The notes under the pieces: generated by a model
Told to the model about the DNA's origin: nothing
The model's database searches: none
Seen by the model: only the letters and a program-made list of their open reading frames with translations
DNA from: an uncultured Eubacteriales bacterium
Lineage (GTDB): Bacteria > Bacillota > Clostridia > Lachnospirales > Lachnospiraceae
DNA length: 6,099 bases
Reading direction: 5' to 3'
NCBI GenBank assembly: GCA_949286775.1
Contig: CASEDW010000012.1
Location: 1 to 6,099 of the forward strand
Translations under genes and position numbers: made by a program
Part shown: in pieces, positions 5,408 through 6,099 of the stretch
How the letters are laid out: every line of letters begins with the position of its first letter
Position numbering within the stretch: the first letter of the stretch is position 1

Positions 5408-6099
5408 ACAGAATAAAAAAATGCACGATAAAAACATTTATCGGAATTCTTGCCGCGGCAGCGGTTACAATGTCGGGCTGTGGACTTTCTAAAATAGGAA
5501 AGCAGACGGAAGCGTCTGAAGAAATCTTCGCGATGGATACCGTAATGCAGATCGTATGTTACGGTGACAGGGCGCAGGAAGCTCTCGAAGCGTCGGTAAA
5601 AGAGATACAAAGACTCGACAACATGCTCTCGGTTGGAAATGAGAACAGCGAAATAAGCCTGATAAATAAAAACAAATCAGGTATGGTATCTGAAGAAACG
5701 CAGGATATGATAAATACATCGATAGAAGTGTTTGAAACTTCTGACAGAGCGTTTGATATCACGATTTATCCGATGATGGAGCTTTGGGGTTTTACGTCAG
5801 GAAATTTCAGAGTTCCTTCTAAGGAGGAAATCGCTGAGACGTTAAAGAATGTAGACAGCAGTCTTATTACGGTTGAACCTCAAAAGGAAGGCGGCGCGAA
5901 GGTTTCCATAGAACAGGGACAGGGGCTTGATCTCGGAGGTATAGCCAAAGGATTTACATCCAACAGGATCATGGAAATATTTGAAGAATATGATCTGATG
6001 AGCGGATATGTTTGGCTGGGCGGAAATGTTCAGTGTTACAAAACAAAAACAGACGGTTCGCTCTGGAACTGCGGAATAAAAGATCCTCATGATCCTGAA
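5404..6099 (+). CDS. apbE: FAD:protein FMN transferase, lipoprotein (ApbE family; 3' end cut by window edge)
   Basis: ApbE takes FMN from FAD and attaches it covalently to a Thr/Ser of partner flavoproteins such as RnfG/NqrC subunits and some extracytoplasmic reductases, using Mg2+. 232 residues are present and the frame is open to the edge; full proteins are about 330-350. Lysine-rich N-terminus, hydrophobic stretch (11-22) and lipobox MSGC (23-26) mark a lipoprotein anchored by Cys26, facing outside the membrane. Family blocks: FAMDTVMQIVCYG (42-54), FDITIYPMMELWGF (117-130), LDLGGIAKGF (175-184) and VWLGGNV (203-209). The C-terminal metal-binding part lies beyond the window. It is 56 nt after the hydrolase on the same strand, so co-transcription is possible. 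No flavoprotein partner is visible here, so its link to the LuxE/LuxC genes is uncertain. Confidence 0.93.
   Translation, partial: MNRIKKCTIKTFIGILAAAAVTMSGCGLSKIGKQTEASEEIFAMDTVMQIVCYGDRAQEALEASVKEIQRLDNMLSVGNENSEISLINKNKSGMVSEETQDMINTSIEVFETSDRAFDITIYPMMELWGFTSGNFRVPSKEEIAETLKNVDSSLITVEPQKEGGAKVSIEQGQGLDLGGIAKGFTSNRIMEIFEEYDLMSGYVWLGGNVQCYKTKTDGSLWNCGIKDPHDPE

Noticed and set aside
1..6099. CRISPR arrays, tRNA or rRNA genes, insertion sequences, phage or toxin-antitoxin genes
   Set aside because: No regularly spaced repeats, no tRNA-like cloverleaf sequence and no transposase or integrase motif were seen on reading the window.

Overview
The window looks like a piece of a Bacillota (probably Clostridia) chromosome. 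This rests on strong AGA and ATA codon preference, moderately low GC, purine-rich AGAGG ribosome sites, tight ATGA gene overlaps and an ApbE-type lipoprotein. It is an inference from style, not from a marker gene.

Layout: the left edge holds the 5' part of a FabZ-like 3-hydroxyacyl-ACP dehydratase on the minus strand (1-329). A 111-bp AT-rich divergent intergenic region follows, with a perfect 12-bp palindrome that offers a -10 hexamer on both strands. On the plus strand come an acyl carrier protein (441-683), an AMP-forming acyl ligase (734-2188), a LuxE-type acyl-protein synthetase (2185-3258) and a LuxC-type acyl reductase (3212-4450). The last three are translationally overlapping. After a 102-bp gap with no recognised gene come an alpha/beta hydrolase (4553-5347) and an FAD:protein FMN transferase lipoprotein (ApbE, 5404 to the right edge, truncated).

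Working model: the ligase activates a carboxylic acid, probably onto the ACP. The dehydratase implies that the carrier-bound chain is built or modified by fatty-acid-type enzymes, with more of them perhaps lying left of the window. A thioesterase-like hydrolase could release the acid. LuxE would re-activate it as acyl-AMP and hold it on a C-terminal cysteine, and LuxC would reduce it with NAD(P)H to an aldehyde. This is the logic of the bioluminescence fatty acid reductase (LuxC-LuxD-LuxE), but no LuxA/LuxB luciferase is visible. The ACP and separate ligase point instead to a dedicated pathway for an acyl- or aryl-aldehyde-derived metabolite. The product is unknown. ApbE is close enough to be co-transcribed but has no obvious role in that chemistry.
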